Positions 7,609 through 9,493 of a stretch of DNA of 9,493 nucleotides are shown in pieces. The DNA lies in contig DDAD01000068.1 in assembly GCA_002333205.1 (NCBI GenBank), positions 24,870 to 34,362 of the forward strand, written 5' to 3'. The notes under the pieces were generated by a model. That model saw nothing but the letters and a program-made list of their open reading frames with translations. It did not search any database and was not told the origin of the DNA. Both the position numbers and the translations under genes were made by a program. The DNA comes from Pedobacter sp. UBA2067. Its GTDB lineage: Bacteria; Bacteroidota; Bacteroidia; Sphingobacteriales; Sphingobacteriaceae. How positions within the stretch are numbered: position 1 is the stretch's first letter; the number at the start of each line of letters is the position of its first letter.

Positions 7609-7830
7609 ATGGTAGGTTCAATCGCGGCAATTGGTGCCGGAATCGCAGTTATCGGTGCTGGATTAGGTATCGGACAAGTAGGTGGTAAAGCAATGGAAGG
7701 TATTGCTCGTCAACCAGAGGCTGCTTCTAAAATTCAAACTGCAATGATCATCGCTGCTGCACTTATTGAAGGTGTTGCGTTATTCGGTGTGGTAGTTGCG
7801 TTCCTTGGAAACAATCCTCCAGCTGCTTAA
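7609..7830 (+). CDS. atpE: ATP synthase F0 subunit c
   Basis: This 73-residue hairpin protein assembles into the rotating c-ring. Helix 1 is the glycine-rich segment at about 4-27, the cytoplasmic loop has R34-Q-P36, and helix 2 spans about 43-68 with the ion-carrying carboxylate E54 in A-L-I-E-G-V. The positions matching the Na+-coordinating Gln32 and Ser66 of Ilyobacter tartaricus subunit c are I21 and G55, so proton rather than sodium coupling is inferred. No leader extension or duplication is present. It sits 39 bases after atpB and 102 bases before atpF. That larger spacer carries a strong hairpin, which may relate to the roughly tenfold higher demand for c than for other F0 subunits. 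The start ATG follows an A/T-rich leader without a Shine-Dalgarno sequence. Confidence 0.97.
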   Translation: MVGSIAAIGAGIAVIGAGLGIGQVGGKAMEGIARQPEAASKIQTAMIIAAALIEGVALFGVVVAFLGNNPPAA

Positions 7831-7852
7831 TCAGCAGGATTGTAAGTACAGG

Positions 7853-7900
7853 AAAAAAAACTAAGGTTGGAAGTCGACGATTGGTTGCCTTCCAGCCTTA
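7853..7900 (-). terminator. Candidate intrinsic terminator on the antisense strand
   Basis: Read on the minus strand, the atpE-atpF hairpin is a 12-position stem with one C-A mismatch, followed by one G and then eight T residues (A8 at 7853-7860 on the plus strand). This is the textbook shape of an intrinsic terminator. No minus-strand gene is visible anywhere in 5720-9493, so it would only stop antisense transcripts. It could equally be chance use of the A-tract flanking a plus-strand structure. Confidence 0.35.
7862..7900 (+). promoter_or_regulatory. Stem-loop in the atpE-atpF spacer
   Basis: The arms 7862-7873 (TAAGGTTGGAAG) and 7889-7900 (CTTCCAGCCTTA) pair over 12 positions with one G-U wobble (7867/7895). 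After a single U-C mismatch the loop can add four more pairs, 7875-7878 with 7884-7887, including another wobble, leaving a five-base loop. Both wobbles become A-C mismatches on the minus strand, so the fold is better as plus-strand mRNA. No U-run follows on the plus strand (the next bases are ATTAAATTAAG), so it is not a good terminator for the operon. A role in mRNA processing, stability or partial attenuation after atpE is inference. Confidence 0.65.
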
Positions 7901-7932
7901 ATTAAATTAAGACTTAGAAATTTAAATATCAT

Positions 7933-8427
7933 ATGGAGTTAGTTACCCCAAGTATTGGACTTGTTTTCTGGACATTAATCGCGTTTTTGTTTTTATTGCT
8001 GCTTTTAAGAAAGCTAGCCTGGAAACCTATCATGGGTGCTATCCATGACCGCGAGCAGTACATCGATGAAGCTTTGAATAAAGCGGAATTGGCAAAAAAA
8101 GAAATGGCTCGCTTAACTGCTCAGAATGAGGATTTGATGCTACAAGCGCGTGCTGAAAGGGATATCATCCTTAAAGAAGCAAAAACGCTTAAAGACAGCA
8201 TCCTGAATGAAGCAAAAGCACAGGCGCAGGCTGAAGGTAGCAAAATGCTTGAAAAAGCTAAGATTGAAATTGCTAACCAGAAGAAAGCTGCTTTGGCTGA
8301 AATGAAGTCGCAGGTATCTACTTTATCTATTGAGATCGCGGAACGTGTTTTGCGCGGACAATTACAGGATAAAGCGAAACAGCAGGAATTGGTTGCAGGC
8401 CTTTTAAAGGATGTAGAGTTAAACTAA
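7933..8427 (+). CDS. atpF: ATP synthase F0 subunit b
   Basis: Subunit b is the peripheral stator stalk, anchoring F1 to subunit a so that torque from the rotor is not lost. The 164-residue protein begins with a short periplasmic segment and one membrane helix at about residues 8-27, followed by the conserved W30-K-P-I just inside the membrane and R40. From about 36 to 150 it is a long, highly charged Ala/Glu/Lys-rich coiled coil typical of the b dimer. The end (about 150-164) should contact the delta subunit. Length matches the family (about 156-170). Only one b-type gene is seen, so a homodimer is expected. Its start follows the 102-base structured spacer after atpE, and atpH begins 24 bases downstream. 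Confidence 0.96.
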   Translation: MELVTPSIGLVFWTLIAFLFLLLLLRKLAWKPIMGAIHDREQYIDEALNKAELAKKEMARLTAQNEDLMLQARAERDIILKEAKTLKDSILNEAKAQAQAEGSKMLEKAKIEIANQKKAALAEMKSQVSTLSIEIAERVLRGQLQDKAKQQELVAGLLKDVELN

Positions 8428-8451
8428 TTTTTATCCAAACGTAAATTACAA

Positions 8452-9000
8452 ATGTCAAATAGTAAAGCAGCATCAAGATACGCGAAGTCACTTATTGATC
8501 TTTCTATCGAGCAAAACTCTATGGAAGCTGTTCGGGCTGACATGGCAAGCATCGTTTCGGTAGTTAGTGCAAACCCTTTATTGGGTGCAATTCTTAGTAA
8601 CCCGATCATTCCGCTTGATAAAAAAGCAGGTATTCTGAAAGATACATTCTCTGGTAGGGTGAGTGCAGTGACCGATATTTTTCTTAAACTGATTGTAAGT
8701 AAAGGAAGAGCATCTATCGTGTTTGAAACTGCTAAAGCTTATTTATCGCAGTATAATGCCCTAAAAGGTATTATCACAGCAGAGGTAACATCTGCGATTC
8801 CGCTGACAGAAGCGAACCGTACTGAGATTATAACTATAGTTAAAAGAGAAGTTGGTGCCAATGAAGTGCTGATCAAAGAGAAAGTTGATGAGAAACTGAT
8901 TGGCGGATTTATTCTAAAGGTAGGCGATAGGCAGTTTGATGCCAGCATTGCCAGCAACCTGAATAAACTTAAAAAAGAATTTAGCCACGGTGTGGTTTAA
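8452..9000 (+). CDS. atpH: ATP synthase F1 subunit delta (OSCP)
   Basis: The delta subunit caps the F1 head and ties it to the b-stalk. The 182-residue product has an alpha-helical N-terminal domain (about 5-105) beginning with the usual A-S-R-Y-A-K-S-L and containing N41-P and L45-L-S-N-P-like helix caps. It then has a short C-terminal domain including the family signature V145-D-E-K-L-I-G-G-F ... G158-D-R ... D163-A-S-I. Length fits the family (about 175-185). It lies 24 bases after atpF and 47 bases before atpA, all on the same strand, the usual b-delta-alpha order. Its ATG is preceded by an A-rich leader with no Shine-Dalgarno sequence. Nothing is truncated. Confidence 0.96.
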   Translation: MSNSKAASRYAKSLIDLSIEQNSMEAVRADMASIVSVVSANPLLGAILSNPIIPLDKKAGILKDTFSGRVSAVTDIFLKLIVSKGRASIVFETAKAYLSQYNALKGIITAEVTSAIPLTEANRTEIITIVKREVGANEVLIKEKVDEKLIGGFILKVGDRQFDASIASNLNKLKKEFSHGVV

Positions 9001-9047
9001 GAGACATTAACAGATTACTGATTACAAAAGAAATAATATAAAACATT

Positions 9048-9493
9048 ATGGTAGAGGTAAGACCAGACGAAGTATCGGCAATTATCAGGCAACAATTGGC
9101 GGGCTTCAAATCAGAAGCTGAACTGGAAGAGGTTGGTACCGTATTACAAGTGGGTGATGGTATCGCTCGTGTTTACGGTTTAACTAAAGTACAGTCAGGT
9201 GAGTTAGTTGAATTTGACAACGGCTTACAAGGGATTGTATTGAACCTTGAGGAAGATAACGTTGGTGTGGTTTTATTAGGTCCTTATGGTGACATCAAGG
9301 AAGGTGATACCATTAAGCGTACAAACAAGATTGCTTCTATCAAAGTTGGTGAAGGTATGTTGGGTCGTGTTGTAAACACACTTGGCGAGCCTATCGACGG
9401 TAAAGGTCCAATCTTAGGCCCAACCTATGAAATGCCGATTGAGCGTAAAGCACCTGGTGTAATTTACCGTCAGCCGGTTACTGAGCCATTACA
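9048..9493 (+). CDS. atpA: ATP synthase F1 subunit alpha (N-terminal part, cut by window edge)
   Basis: Alpha is the regulatory nucleotide-binding subunit of the alpha3beta3 hexamer. The first 148 residues are present, from the ATG at 9048 to the right edge. Residues 1-20 (V-R-P-D-E-V-S-A-I-I-R-Q-Q) form the delta-binding N-terminal helix. About 27-93 is the beta-barrel domain with G36-D-G-I-A-R-V-Y-G and the conserved E67-x-x-x-x-G-V-V-L stretch. G106-R-V-V-N-T-L-G-E-P-I-D starts the nucleotide-binding domain, and the last residues R141-Q-P-V-T-E-P-L precede the Walker A motif, which lies outside the window. No frameshift is seen. The gene follows atpH by 47 bases. Downstream, atpG would be expected. 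Confidence 0.97.
   Translation, partial: MVEVRPDEVSAIIRQQLAGFKSEAELEEVGTVLQVGDGIARVYGLTKVQSGELVEFDNGLQGIVLNLEEDNVGVVLLGPYGDIKEGDTIKRTNKIASIKVGEGMLGRVVNTLGEPIDGKGPILGPTYEMPIERKAPGVIYRQPVTEPL

Noticed and set aside
7845..7932. Operon-ending terminator after atpE on the plus strand
   Set aside because: The hairpin has no U-run after it on this strand and the operon continues with atpF, so it is better described as an internal stem-loop.
9013..9025. Short direct repeat GATTAC-TGATTAC before atpA
   Set aside because: Six-base repeats of this kind are expected by chance in an A/T-rich spacer; no operator symmetry is visible.
1..9493. Mobile elements, CRISPR arrays, tRNA/rRNA genes, phage or defence systems
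   Set aside because: No transposase, integrase, repeat-spacer pattern, RNA-gene signature or defence-family motif was seen; the window is almost fully occupied by conserved housekeeping genes.

Overview
The window looks like a chromosomal housekeeping region from a member of the Bacteroidota, most likely Sphingobacteriales (Pedobacter/Mucilaginibacter-like). The evidence is a PorW/SprE-type TPR lipoprotein of the type IX secretion (T9SS)/gliding family, an F0 subunit a with the long signal-peptide-bearing N-terminus usual in this phylum, A/T-rich translation leaders with no Shine-Dalgarno sequence, and TAnnTTTG promoter boxes. The genus is inference.

The left half (1-5654) is read from the minus strand as one tightly packed unit. 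In transcription order it holds a PorW/SprE-family lipoprotein (2820-5654 or 2820-5618), a bifunctional class A penicillin-binding protein (587-2818), and the N-terminal 194 residues of UvrC (1-583, running off the left edge). The gaps between these genes are 1 and 3 bases, so co-transcription and probably translational coupling are expected, although the three products serve secretion, peptidoglycan synthesis and excision repair.

The right half (5720-9493) is read from the plus strand and is the F-type ATP synthase operon: AtpZ-like, AtpI-like, then atpB (a), atpE (c), atpF (b), atpH (delta) and the first 148 residues of atpA (alpha), cut by the right edge. Together these encode the assembly factors, the whole membrane F0 sector, the stator connector and the beginning of F1. 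The beta and epsilon genes are not in the window; in Bacteroidota they often lie in a separate atpDC unit. The two halves diverge from a short A/T-rich intergenic region around 5619-5719.

No mobile element, CRISPR array, tRNA, rRNA or phage gene is visible, and I do not see a novel multi-gene system. The points worth a second look are regulatory or structural: a strong hairpin between atpE and atpF, a second terminator reading of the same hairpin on the opposite strand, an identical TATTTTTGCA box upstream of each of two genes that appear to use TTG starts, and the His-rich periplasmic extension of subunit a. No stretch longer than about 100 bases lacks a gene.
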